44,148 nucleotides of DNA from Pseudomonadota bacterium (GTDB taxonomy: Bacteria; Myxococcota_A; UBA796; GCA-2862545). Every line of letters begins with the position of its first letter. The first letter of the stretch is position 1. The notes under the pieces are model-generated. The model was not told where the DNA came from, ran no database searches, and worked only from the letters and a program-made list of their open reading frames with translations. The position numbers were made by a program, and so were the translations under genes. The DNA lies in the NCBI GenBank assembly GCA_005776945.1, contig SXOB01000015.1, positions 1-44,148 on the forward strand, read 5' to 3'. Below, one piece after another: positions 8,010-15,157 of this stretch.

Positions 8010-8895
8010 GGCGCTCCGCGCGAGTTCGCGCCCGTTGCCCGGTGATTTCGTTGACGGCCGCAAGGGTCAGCCAAGCGCCGAGCGTGCCCCAGACGATGCC
8101 CTCTTCAGGCGAGCGCGCGGTGGCCCCAGCGATGGCCACGGCGGCAGCCGCGGCCGGAACGCCGAACGCGACGGCCACGGCGGCGTGCCCGGGGTCGCGC
8201 TGTCGCATGGCGGCGAGGCCTGGCACCGGAATCCAGGCGGTAGATGCCACACGCGCTTCCGTCCAAGGCGTGGGCGCGTCATGGGTCGGCGTTTCGGGTG
8301 CGATCGGGGTCAGCGTCACCGGTGCGGGCTGGGCGCTCGGGCGAAGTTGGAGGATCCGATGAGCGAGTGCCCAAACCGTTGCGTCGTCCGTGGCCACAAG
8401 GGCGTGTTGCTTGAGGTCGCCGCCTGACGTCGGCCGGGCCTCGAGGATGGAACCCGTGGCGCCGGGCCGGACGCCGACGACCCAACGCCAAGGGGCACCC
8501 TCCAGGGCCGTGGCGACACATTCGGCGGCCCCGGCACATCGCGCCGCGGCTTCGGCCTGGCTGGGATCGACACCGTCGCCGAAGCCCATTGGTGCGTCCA
8601 CCCCCTCGATGGCGTCGAAATGTGCGCGAAGCCTCCCGGCGAGGGCGCCGTCGCCGGCGACGATGACGATCCAGGGCCCTTGGCTGGCATACGTCGCCGC
8701 CTCGGCGGGCTCGAGGCCGCGAAGCGCCGTGTACGGAATCGTCATCGCGCCTTGAGGCACGACGATTTCCAGAGCATCCGGGCTTTGGCTGACGACGCGT
8801 GCGACCAGGGTGCGCCCATCGTCCAACGACAACGTACGCAACTCTTGGGCGGCCGCGAGGGTGGAAAGGAGGGTGATCACGGCGGCAACGGGCAC
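7951..8895 (-). CDS. Secreted or membrane protein, unknown function
   Basis: From GTG at 8895 this gives 314 residues starting MPVAAVITLLSTLAAAQ, a short leader. A second GTG at 8880 makes a GTGA overlap with the upstream stop and would leave only a 12-residue leader. An ATG at 9000 would overlap the upstream gene by 124 bases and adds an Arg-rich shadow-like segment, so I reject it. The mature N-terminus (LDDGRTLVARVVSQ then GAMTIPYTALRGLEP) looks like a small SH3- or Sm-like beta barrel. Two hydrophobic helices lie near the C-terminus (HAAVAVAFGVPAAAAAVA and GTLGAWLTLAAV). It is cotranscribed with the gene at 8877-9548. No function is recognised. Confidence 0.65.
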   Translation of the reverse strand: MPVAAVITLLSTLAAAQELRTLSLDDGRTLVARVVSQSPDALEIVVPQGAMTIPYTALRGLEPAEAATYASQGPWIVIVAGDGALAGRLRAHFDAIEGVDAPMGFGDGVDPSQAEAAARCAGAAECVATALEGAPWRWVVGVRPGATGSILEARPTSGGDLKQHALVATDDATVWALAHRILQLRPSAQPAPVTLTPIAPETPTHDAPTPWTEARVASTAWIPVPGLAAMRQRDPGHAAVAVAFGVPAAAAAVAIAGATARSPEEGIVWGTLGAWLTLAAVNEITGQRARTRAERLSDRDGVAWASSETRSPHE

Positions 8896-9548
8896 GGCAC
8901 TGCATCGGCGGGCAGTGTCGGGACGGCGCTCACGGCGAGCTCGGTCGCCATCGAGGCGGTGGGGTCGTCGGGTTCCCAGGCTGCAGCCTGGATGAGCCAC
9001 GATTCGCCCGCGAAGACCGACCGCGCGTAAGCGATGGTGTCGCTGACGCTGTCGACGCCGATCACATCACCGTTGGGCCGACGCGCGAGCGCCACGGGCA
9101 GGCCGCATTCGTCGAGGCGGAACAGCAGGAGGTCAACAACCCCGCCCTCCGGCCTGTCCACCGTGGCGTCAACGCAGAGGGTGGCGTCGTCGACGAGGGT
9201 GACGACGACGTGGTCGACGTCCCCTGTGTAGTCTCCCGGGTACGGGGCGCGGACCCGTGCGGACGGTTCACAGGCGTTCGCCGCCACCTCGGGGGGCGTG
9301 AGGGCGGCATCGAAGCCGGCGCCGTCCAGGGCACCGAGGACGACGACGCCTTGGCCGGAGGCGAGCGTCGCAGCAGGGACGCCTGGGTCCGTCACGACGT
9401 CGCCGTCGTCGCCTTCGACGGCGATTTCCTGCCAGGACACGTCGATCAGCGACGCTCGGTCAACGGTCGCGGCGGTGGCCTCGACCGGCTCCACGTGGGA
9501 CCAGCGGGGCCATCCGGCACATGCGACGATGGCGAACCAGCCGCTCAC
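8877..9548 (-). CDS. Putative lipoprotein, unknown function
   Basis: The 223-residue protein starts at GTG 9548; an in-frame TGA just upstream excludes a longer version. The N-terminus MSGWFAIVACAG gives a very short leader with a VAC lipobox (Cys10). The mature part is acidic and beta-rich, with segments such as GDVDHVVVTLVDDATLCVD and EGGVVDLLLFRLDECG, and ends in a Pro-rich tail. The middle resembles extracellular beta-sandwich (pre-peptidase C-like) folds found in secreted Myxococcota proteins, but this is weak. It lies upstream of, and overlaps, the next minus-strand gene. Confidence 0.65.
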   Translation of the reverse strand: MSGWFAIVACAGWPRWSHVEPVEATAATVDRASLIDVSWQEIAVEGDDGDVVTDPGVPAATLASGQGVVVLGALDGAGFDAALTPPEVAANACEPSARVRAPYPGDYTGDVDHVVVTLVDDATLCVDATVDRPEGGVVDLLLFRLDECGLPVALARRPNGDVIGVDSVSDTIAYARSVFAGESWLIQAAAWEPDDPTASMATELAVSAVPTLPADAVPCPLPP

Positions 9549-9600
9549 CGCCCGCTTGTAGCCGATTCACCTGACTGCGGCAGCGCTGCGCTACACGGCT

Positions 9601-9627
9601 GGGGCGCGCGGGTTAGCGACGCGCCCC
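9601..9627 (+). other. GC hairpin directly before a start codon
   Basis: GGGGCGCG (9601-9608) pairs perfectly with CGCGCCCC (9620-9627) around an 11-base loop. The hairpin ends one base before the GTG at 9628 and 12 bases before the preferred GTG at 9640. It could act as a leader structure for the YfgM-like/BamB-like operon or simply be a chance GC palindrome. Confidence 0.4.
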
Positions 9628-9639
9628 GTGGAGACCCGG

Positions 9640-10359
9640 GTGGCCGACGCCGACGACGATCTGACCCTGCGGCCCTCCGATGCGGGCCTGCTCTTCCGCC
9701 TGGAGATGTGGCTGACGCACACCGTGCTCGGCTACTGGCGCCATTTGGCGTTTGCGGCTGCGTTTCTGATGTTGTCTGTCGCCGTCTTCGGGCAGTACCG
9801 GTCCTGGGTCCGACGCGACCAGCGCGGCACCCACGCTGCCCTCGCCAGCGCTGTCGAGCCGTTGGGAATGCCCATCCTCGCGCTGGCCGACGGCGTCGCA
9901 CGACAAGCAGCCGACCTGCCTGACGTGGCTGCGAGGAAGGCCACGGCCGATGCTGTCCACGCGGTCGCTGTCGAGGCGCGCGATCCGGCGCGTCGCGCGG
10001 GCTTGCTTCAGGCCGCGGAGTTGTACCGCCTGGCCGGGGACACCGAGGGGCGGCGCAAGTCGCTGGAAGCGGCCTCCGGTGGGGATGGTGTGATGGGCTT
10101 TGCGGTCGAGGCCGCCCTCGCAACGCTCGAGCTTGAGGAGGGGAAGGTCGACACGGCCTTGGGCCGCCTCACCAAGTTGGCGGGGAGCGAAGACCCATTT
10201 CTTGGCCAGCAGGCGTCGATCGACCTTGGCCTCGCGTACGAACAGGCCGGCCGCAAGGACGAGGCGCGCGCCACGTACGACACGTTCGTCACGAAGTGGC
10301 CGGACAGCCCGCTGATCGAGTCCGTTCGCGAGCGGCTCGCACGCGTCCGCACCGAATGA
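9640..10359 (+). CDS. YfgM-like TPR membrane protein
   Basis: About 239 residues: a short acidic cytoplasmic N-terminus, one transmembrane helix (about 34-53, AFAAAFLMLSVAVFG), then a long helical region ending in clear tetratricopeptide repeats (GQQASIDLGLAYEQAGRKDEA). This is the architecture of YfgM, a periplasm-facing ancillary factor of the Sec translocon. The next gene is a BamB-like PQQ propeller, the same yfgM-bamB order as in E. coli. GTG at 9640 is preferred because GGAG lies six bases upstream; GTG at 9628 sits directly against a hairpin with no ribosome site. Its stop overlaps the next start as ATGA. Confidence 0.75.
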   Translation: MADADDDLTLRPSDAGLLFRLEMWLTHTVLGYWRHLAFAAAFLMLSVAVFGQYRSWVRRDQRGTHAALASAVEPLGMPILALADGVARQAADLPDVAARKATADAVHAVAVEARDPARRAGLLQAAELYRLAGDTEGRRKSLEAASGGDGVMGFAVEAALATLELEEGKVDTALGRLTKLAGSEDPFLGQQASIDLGLAYEQAGRKDEARATYDTFVTKWPDSPLIESVRERLARVRTE

Positions 10360-11456
10360 TCGGCGCGCTACTTCTGCTCGGGGCGGGTTTCGATGGCCCT
10401 CCGATCGTGAAGTTTGCGACGCCGTTGCCAGGTTCGCCTCTGAACGCCGCTCGGCACGCCGAGCGCGGTGGCCCGGTGGTCCACGGGTCCAGCCTGTTTC
10501 TTGGCTCAGCGGGGGGCCAAGGGCTCTTCGAACTGAATCGAACGGACGGCTCACTGCGTCGGACCTTTGAGGCGAGCGCAAGCGTCGAGTCCGCTCCGCT
10601 GGTCGCCGACGGGCGCGTCTTCTTTGGCGATACCGCGGGGGCCACCTGGTGCTACCGGTTGGCCGACGGGGAGCCGTGCTGGGCCCAGCCTCATCGCGGG
10701 ACGGCGCCGGTGCTCGCGACCCCTACGTTGGCCAAGGGCCAGGTCATCGTCACCAACGTCGACGACCTCGTGGTCGCGCTGGACGCGGCGACCGGCGAAT
10801 TGACGTGGCGCTATCAGCCGAAACCAGATCCGACGCGGAGCGCGGAGTTGACGCTGTTTGCGACGCCCGCGGCGCGAGTGATCGGCGAACACGTCGCCGT
10901 TGGATTCTCCGATGGGTCCGTGACGGCGCTGACGATCGACACAGGCGAGGTCGAGTGGTCGCGGCGCGTAGGAGAGGGGCGCTACCCGGACGTGGTTGCA
11001 GAGGCGGTGCCCTCCAACACCGACCTGTTTGTCAGTGGGTATTGGACGCCTTTGGTCGCCATTGACATCCCGAGCCGTACGGTACGATGGAGGGTCGATG
11101 CGGGCGCCGCTGCGCCTGTGACCGTCCTTGGCCAGGGTCTCGACGCGACCGTGTTCCACCCGGGGACCGACGGCGTCGTACGGGCAGTGGCTGCCGTCTC
11201 CGGCGCCGAGCGTTGGCAGTGGGACAGCGGAGATGGTGGCGCCTTGACCGAAATCATCGCGACTGAGGCGGGCTTGTTCGTTGGCAGTTCGGCGGGCGGG
11301 CTTTCACTTCTGGATCCCGCGAGCGGCACGGAGTTGTGGCGGTGGCACGAGCCTTTCCTGCTCACGGGACTCAGTGTCGCCCCGGTGGTGGAAGGTCGGG
11401 ACCTGTACGTCGTGACCAACGCGGGGATGCTCTACGGCCTACGCGCCGTCCGCTGA
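10356..11456 (+). CDS. PQQ-repeat beta-propeller, BamB-like
   Basis: The 366-residue protein carries repeated PQQ-propeller blades: VVALDAATGELTWRY, VTALTIDTGEVEWSRR, LVAIDIPSRTVRWRV, VRAVAAVSGAERWQW and LSLLDPASGTELWRW, each ending in the blade-closing Trp. That is the fold of BamB, the propeller lipoprotein of the outer-membrane barrel assembly complex, and the length fits (E. coli BamB is about 390). The start MIGALLLLGAGFDG has no Cys, so unlike BamB it should not be lipidated; the leader is short and its cleavage uncertain. The coupled YfgM-like gene upstream supports the BamB reading. A generic PQQ enzyme is the alternative, but no quinoprotein active-site motif is seen. Confidence 0.8.
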   Translation: MIGALLLLGAGFDGPPIVKFATPLPGSPLNAARHAERGGPVVHGSSLFLGSAGGQGLFELNRTDGSLRRTFEASASVESAPLVADGRVFFGDTAGATWCYRLADGEPCWAQPHRGTAPVLATPTLAKGQVIVTNVDDLVVALDAATGELTWRYQPKPDPTRSAELTLFATPAARVIGEHVAVGFSDGSVTALTIDTGEVEWSRRVGEGRYPDVVAEAVPSNTDLFVSGYWTPLVAIDIPSRTVRWRVDAGAAAPVTVLGQGLDATVFHPGTDGVVRAVAAVSGAERWQWDSGDGGALTEIIATEAGLFVGSSAGGLSLLDPASGTELWRWHEPFLLTGLSVAPVVEGRDLYVVTNAGMLYGLRAVR

Positions 11457-12536
11457 CGTCAACGCATCGTAGGCGGCCGCGAGGCGGGGGCGGGCCACAT
11501 CGGCATGGAATTCGGCGAGGAGTCGCGCGCGGGCGCGTCGCGCCAGGCCAGCGGCCGCAGCCCGATCGTCGTCAACGGTGCGCAAAGCCGCTGCCAGCGG
11601 CGTCGGACCATGGCCTTCCATGAAAACGGCTGCGCCCTCGAGGATGCTCGGCAGGAAACCGTGGCGCGTGCAGACAATGGCGCGCCCAGCCGCCATCGCC
11701 TCGTTGACAGCGTTCGTATGGCCTTCGCCTGGATGGCGGGTGGGCATGGCGAAAACGTCGCAGGAGGCCATCTGCGCCACGACCTGAGCATGGGGCAGGA
11801 CACCAAGACGAATCGCGCCGAGATGGGGCATCGCGTCGGCCTTCGCTGTGAAGGCCTCGGAGGGGGAGCCGACGAACGTCACCGTGACACGGCGCCCCTC
11901 GCGCTGCAGCTGGTCCACGGCATCGAGTAGGTCGAGCACACCCTTCTCGGCGTAGCAAGTACCGACGAACAGGACGCGGAGGGTCGGACCGGGAAACAGG
12001 GGCGGGGGCTCGACGGGGACGGCGTCAGCGGGGACGAAGTTGGGAAACCAGCGAGCGCCGATGCCGTGCTCCGCGTTCAGCCATTCCGCAACCTCTCGAC
12101 CTTCAGTGAGGACGACGCGAGCGCCGTGCAACATCGCAAGCGTGGCCGCACGGATGGGGCCGGACGCGGACGTTGCGAAGTCAACAAAGCTGCCCGCCTT
12201 GATGTGGTACAGGAAGGGGACGCGACGGGCGCGCGCGACCATGGCAATCGCCGCTTCTCGGGGCAGGGCTCGGCGGTATTGGCCGACGAGGTGAATGCCG
12301 TGCAGGGGGCCAGGTGCTCGCGCGACGCGAGCGAGGTCGCCGACCAGGCGGCCGGGCAAGTGCCAGGTGCGCTCCCCTGAGGCGCGCGCGGAGAGGGGAA
12401 CCTCTACGACCTCATAGGGGCTGGGAGCAAGCGCGCTCAACACGTCCATGCTCCGCGTCGCGCCGCCGACGCCGCCTCCCCAAAGGGTGCGGGCATCACT
12501 GCGAGCGCCGATGAGCGCGATCCGACGCCGCTTCAG
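11439..12536 (-). CDS. GT4-family glycosyltransferase
   Basis: A GT-B fold glycosyltransferase of family 4. The N-terminal Rossmann strand and glycine loop read RRIALIGARSD then GGGVGG. The donor-binding domain begins LRVLFVGTCYAEKG and holds the EX7E signature (GEGHTNAVNEAMAAG). It would transfer an activated sugar to an envelope glycan or lipid; donor and acceptor cannot be told. No ATG, GTG or TTG lies between an ATG at 12647, which would overlap the upstream lipoprotein gene by 115 bases with an Arg-rich shadow-like extension, and an ATG at 12449 that would delete the Rossmann loop. CTG at 12536, overlapping the upstream stop as CTGA, is the best position. It overlaps the convergent BamB-like gene by 18 bases. 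Confidence 0.85.
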   Translation of the reverse strand: MKRRRIALIGARSDARTLWGGGVGGATRSMDVLSALAPSPYEVVEVPLSARASGERTWHLPGRLVGDLARVARAPGPLHGIHLVGQYRRALPREAAIAMVARARRVPFLYHIKAGSFVDFATSASGPIRAATLAMLHGARVVLTEGREVAEWLNAEHGIGARWFPNFVPADAVPVEPPPLFPGPTLRVLFVGTCYAEKGVLDLLDAVDQLQREGRRVTVTFVGSPSEAFTAKADAMPHLGAIRLGVLPHAQVVAQMASCDVFAMPTRHPGEGHTNAVNEAMAAGRAIVCTRHGFLPSILEGAAVFMEGHGPTPLAAALRTVDDDRAAAAGLARRARARLLAEFHADVARPRLAAAYDALTSADGA

Positions 12537-13153
12537 GGCGCTTCGCCGCAGCCGCCGCCGACCCGCAGACAGGCCGTGGCGTCCAACGTTCCGCGGGGAA
12601 CTGCGATGGCATGCGTGAACACGAGGGGGGGGCAAGTCGTGTCGCAATCGAAGCTGTCATCGGTGAAGCGGATCACCGTGTGAGGCGACCCGCCGATGTC
12701 GACGGCGTCGGCGGACAGGAGATTGACGCCGCAACTTGAAGGGGTGTCGTAGATCGCCACGACAAGAACTTCGGTGGCCCAGTCGACGGGGCCCGCGGTG
12801 GCTCCCGTGAGGAAGGCGAAGGCGGTGAATCCGACCTCGTCGAACGTGATCGCTCCCGCTGTGACAGGGGGATCCCCGCCATTGAGGTTGAAGTTCACGA
12901 CGCGACTGCCCAAAGGTGCGCCGGCGGTCGGATCGATCTCGCACGCGCCCGCCGTGAGCACGCCAGGCTCGGTCGTCGGTGGGGGGGGTGGAGGAAGGTC
13001 CGTCGTTGGCTCGGTCGGTGGATCGTCGGTCGGATCGAGGCCCGGATCGAGGCCCGGATCGTCGGTAGGGGAGGGCGGGACGTCGCTCGTCGTAGCGGTC
13101 GGCGTCGTGGGGTCGTCGCCACATGCGACGAGGAAGGCCAGGGTTGTGAGCAT
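12533..13153 (-). CDS. Lipoprotein with Asp/Thr/Pro-rich linker
   Basis: The 206-residue protein starts MLTTLAFLVACGDD with the lipobox LVAC (Cys11) and a leader lacking any basic residue. Residues 14-65 are a flexible Asp/Thr/Pro linker with a GLDPGLDP duplication and a run of prolines. The mature domain (about 70-206) is beta-rich with six cysteines, including CDTTCPP and CLRVGGGC, which probably form disulphides. The linker plus small Cys-containing domain is typical of surface lipoproteins of Myxococcota. The function is unknown. It is divergent from flgE and coupled to the glycosyltransferase gene through the stop/start overlap. Confidence 0.75.
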   Translation of the reverse strand: MLTTLAFLVACGDDPTTPTATTSDVPPSPTDDPGLDPGLDPTDDPPTEPTTDLPPPPPPTTEPGVLTAGACEIDPTAGAPLGSRVVNFNLNGGDPPVTAGAITFDEVGFTAFAFLTGATAGPVDWATEVLVVAIYDTPSSCGVNLLSADAVDIGGSPHTVIRFTDDSFDCDTTCPPLVFTHAIAVPRGTLDATACLRVGGGCGEAP

Positions 13154-13190
13154 GTCGTCGCCTAACGGGGGTGATGTTGTGAGGCCGCCC

Positions 13191-13217
13191 TCAACTTCTT
13201 CGCGAAGGGGCCGATGG
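13191..13217 (+). promoter_or_regulatory. Candidate sigma-28 (FliA)-type promoter before flgE
   Basis: TCAACTTC (13191-13198), an 11-base spacer and GCCGATGG (13210-13217) resemble the flagellar sigma-28 consensus TAAAGTTT-N11-GCCGATAA, with 11 of 16 positions matching and exact spacing. It lies in the flgE upstream gap and ends 23 bases before the ATG. Hook genes are more often under sigma-54 or class-2 control, so this is only a candidate. Confidence 0.3.
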
Positions 13218-13240
13218 GGGCACGTCCCAAGGAGTCCCTC

Positions 13241-14566
13241 ATGTCCCTTTTCAACACGCTTCGTACCGGCGCCAGCGGCCTTGGGACGAGCAGCACCAGC
13301 CTTGGCGTGATTGGCGACAACATCGCCAACTTGAACACTGTGGGGTTCAAGCGCGGCACGGCTACCTTTGCCGACGCGTTCCCAAGCATGATTGGCAGTA
13401 CATCGGGCGTGCAGACACTTGGCAACGGCGCGGTGATGGGCGGGATTCGATCCGCCTTCGCGCAGGGCATGATCGAGCCGAGCGGATCGCCCCTTGACAT
13501 CGCCATCTCTGGCGCGGGGTTCTTTCCCGTCCGTTCCGGGAATCAGACGCTCTACACCCGCGATGGGACCTTTGGTCTCGATTCCGAGGGCTACCTCGTC
13601 AATGGCGGGGGCTTGAAGGTGCAGGGCTACCGCGCCTTCGACGACACAGTCTCCAGCGTGGTCGGCGACCTTCAAATCGCGACGGGGCCCGTGCCTCCCG
13701 CGGAGACGTCGGCCATTACGCTCGACATGGTGCTCGCGAGCCAGGAGGACTTCTCCACGACGCCCTACGGTGGCCTGACGCTGGACGGCGCCAGCATCTC
13801 TGTGGAGGACGCCAGCGCGGAAGCGGACTTCTCGACCTCCGTCACCGTTTACGACAGCCTCGGCCGCAAGCACGACGTCGTCTTGAACTTCGAGCAGACT
13901 GGGCCGAACGATTGGACCTGGTCGGCCTTGGTGGACGCCGGAGACACCGACGTCGCCGGTGGCGTTGACGGGATGGCGCTGGAAATCGCAAGCGGGTCCG
14001 TGACCTTCGACACCGATGGCAACATGACGGCGATGACGCAGACGCCCACCGCCACGTCGTGGTTGTGGCCTGGCGCCGATGCGTTCGCCTTCGACCTGGA
14101 CCTGGGGCTGGACCCCACCGGCAACCCAGGGATGGGCCAAATTCGAATGGTTGGCTCCGAGCCGGATGACTCCTCTTCGGTGACCAGCGTCGACCAGGAC
14201 GGCTACGGCGTCGGTTCTCTCACGGCCGTGAATGTCGACGGCTCGGGCAAGGTGCTCGCCACCTACAGCAATGGCGAAGAACGCACGCTTGGCCAGGTCG
14301 CGTTGGCCCTGTTCCCCGCGGACGGAGGTCTACAGCGCGTTGGCGGCAACCTCTGGATGGAGACGTCGGCGTCCGGCGAACCGGCGCTCGGCGTGCCGGG
14401 AACTGGCGGCCGCGGCGCGACCGCCGGCTACAGCTTGGAAAAGAGCAACGTCGAGCTGGAAAATGAGTTCGTGTCGCTCATCCAGGCCCAGCGGTCGTAC
14501 TCGGCGAGCGCGTCCGTGGTGCAGTCGGCCGATGAGACCCTGCAAGAACTCGTCAACCTGGTCTGA
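13241..14566 (+). CDS. flgE: Flagellar hook protein FlgE
   Basis: The 441-residue protein belongs to the axial rod/hook family. The N-terminal rod domain has the family motif DNIANLNTVGFKRG at about 22-35. The middle carries the hook-type beta domain (SVTVYDSLGRKHDVVLNF, typical of the FlgE D2 region). The C-terminal domain ends EFVSLIQAQRSYSASASVVQSADE, the Flg_bbr_C signature. The length and the D2-like segment favour the hook protein FlgE over the shorter rod proteins FlgF and FlgG. ATG at 13241 is chosen for AAGGAG nine bases upstream and because the family N-terminus starts there. It is the first gene of the flagellar operon, 12 bases before fliL. Confidence 0.92.
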   Translation: MSLFNTLRTGASGLGTSSTSLGVIGDNIANLNTVGFKRGTATFADAFPSMIGSTSGVQTLGNGAVMGGIRSAFAQGMIEPSGSPLDIAISGAGFFPVRSGNQTLYTRDGTFGLDSEGYLVNGGGLKVQGYRAFDDTVSSVVGDLQIATGPVPPAETSAITLDMVLASQEDFSTTPYGGLTLDGASISVEDASAEADFSTSVTVYDSLGRKHDVVLNFEQTGPNDWTWSALVDAGDTDVAGGVDGMALEIASGSVTFDTDGNMTAMTQTPTATSWLWPGADAFAFDLDLGLDPTGNPGMGQIRMVGSEPDDSSSVTSVDQDGYGVGSLTAVNVDGSGKVLATYSNGEERTLGQVALALFPADGGLQRVGGNLWMETSASGEPALGVPGTGGRGATAGYSLEKSNVELENEFVSLIQAQRSYSASASVVQSADETLQELVNLV

Positions 14567-14578
14567 TCGGAGGTCGCC

Positions 14579-15157
14579 ATGAGCGGGTATGACGAGGCGG
14601 ACGAGGCGGTAGCGCCTCCGAAGACGAGCAAGATGAAGTGGATCGTCGGCGGCCTCGTGCTGCTGCTGTTGGCGGGCGGAGGCGGCGGGTACGCCGCCGT
14701 CACCACGATTGCGCCAGCTGAGGACGGCCATGGCGACGAAGAGGGCGGCCATGGAGAGGAAGAGGGTGGCCACGGCGAGGAAGAAGGAGGCCACGGCGAG
14801 GAAGAGGGTGGCCACGGAGCGCCGCCAGCGGAACCCGAGGGTCCACCCGTCCCGAAGGGAAAGGCGATTCTCGAGTTGGATCCCTTCACGTTGAATCTCA
14901 AGGGTTCGGGCGGCGCACGTGTTCTGCGCATGCGGGTCGCGCTCATGTCGTCCGCCAAGCAGGGCGAGACCGTCGAAGCTGAGACGGCGCGCATCCGGGA
15001 TGCGATCCTCACTCTCGGTAGCGACTACACCTGGACTGACTTGGAGGGCGTGGACGGCAAGATGCACTTGCACGACGAATTGCTCGAGCGCGTCAACGCG
15101 TTCTTCAGCAAGCCGCTGGTCGAGGAACTGTTCTTTACGGACTTCGTGGTGCAATAG
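14579..15157 (+). CDS. fliL: Flagellar protein FliL with His/Glu repeat linker
   Basis: The 192-residue protein has a short cytoplasmic N-terminus, one transmembrane helix (about 20-40), a linker, and the conserved periplasmic FliL domain (LELDPFTLNLKGSGG to the C-terminal phenylalanine-rich FFTDFVVQ). FliL associates with the stator and the basal body at the inner membrane and supports torque generation. The unusual part is the linker: residues 50-80 are tandem seven-residue GHGEEEG units. GGAGGTCGCC precedes the ATG at 14579. Its stop overlaps the GTG of fliM by one base, so the two are coupled. Confidence 0.93.
   Translation: MSGYDEADEAVAPPKTSKMKWIVGGLVLLLLAGGGGGYAAVTTIAPAEDGHGDEEGGHGEEEGGHGEEEGGHGEEEGGHGAPPAEPEGPPVPKGKAILELDPFTLNLKGSGGARVLRMRVALMSSAKQGETVEAETARIRDAILTLGSDYTWTDLEGVDGKMHLHDELLERVNAFFSKPLVEELFFTDFVVQ
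14726..14818 (+). repeat. 21-base tandem repeat encoding GHGEEEG units
   Basis: About four and a half copies of a 21-base in-frame unit encode GHGDEEG, then three GHGEEEG and a final GHG. The copies differ at several synonymous positions, so the peptide is kept more strictly than the DNA. It lies between the FliL transmembrane helix and its periplasmic domain. Confidence 0.92.

Noticed and set aside
13035..13060. Short direct repeat of 12 bases in the lipoprotein linker
   Set aside because: It encodes the GLDPGLDP duplication and is ordinary linker low complexity, not a regulatory or mobile repeat.
13154..13240. Sigma-54 promoter upstream of flgE
   Set aside because: No GG-N10-GC pair with the usual TGGCAC/TTGC flanks could be found.
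13154..14140. N-terminal extension of the Asp/Thr/Pro lipoprotein over flgE
   Set aside because: The in-frame extension is antisense to flgE; ATG 13153 gives a proper lipobox leader.
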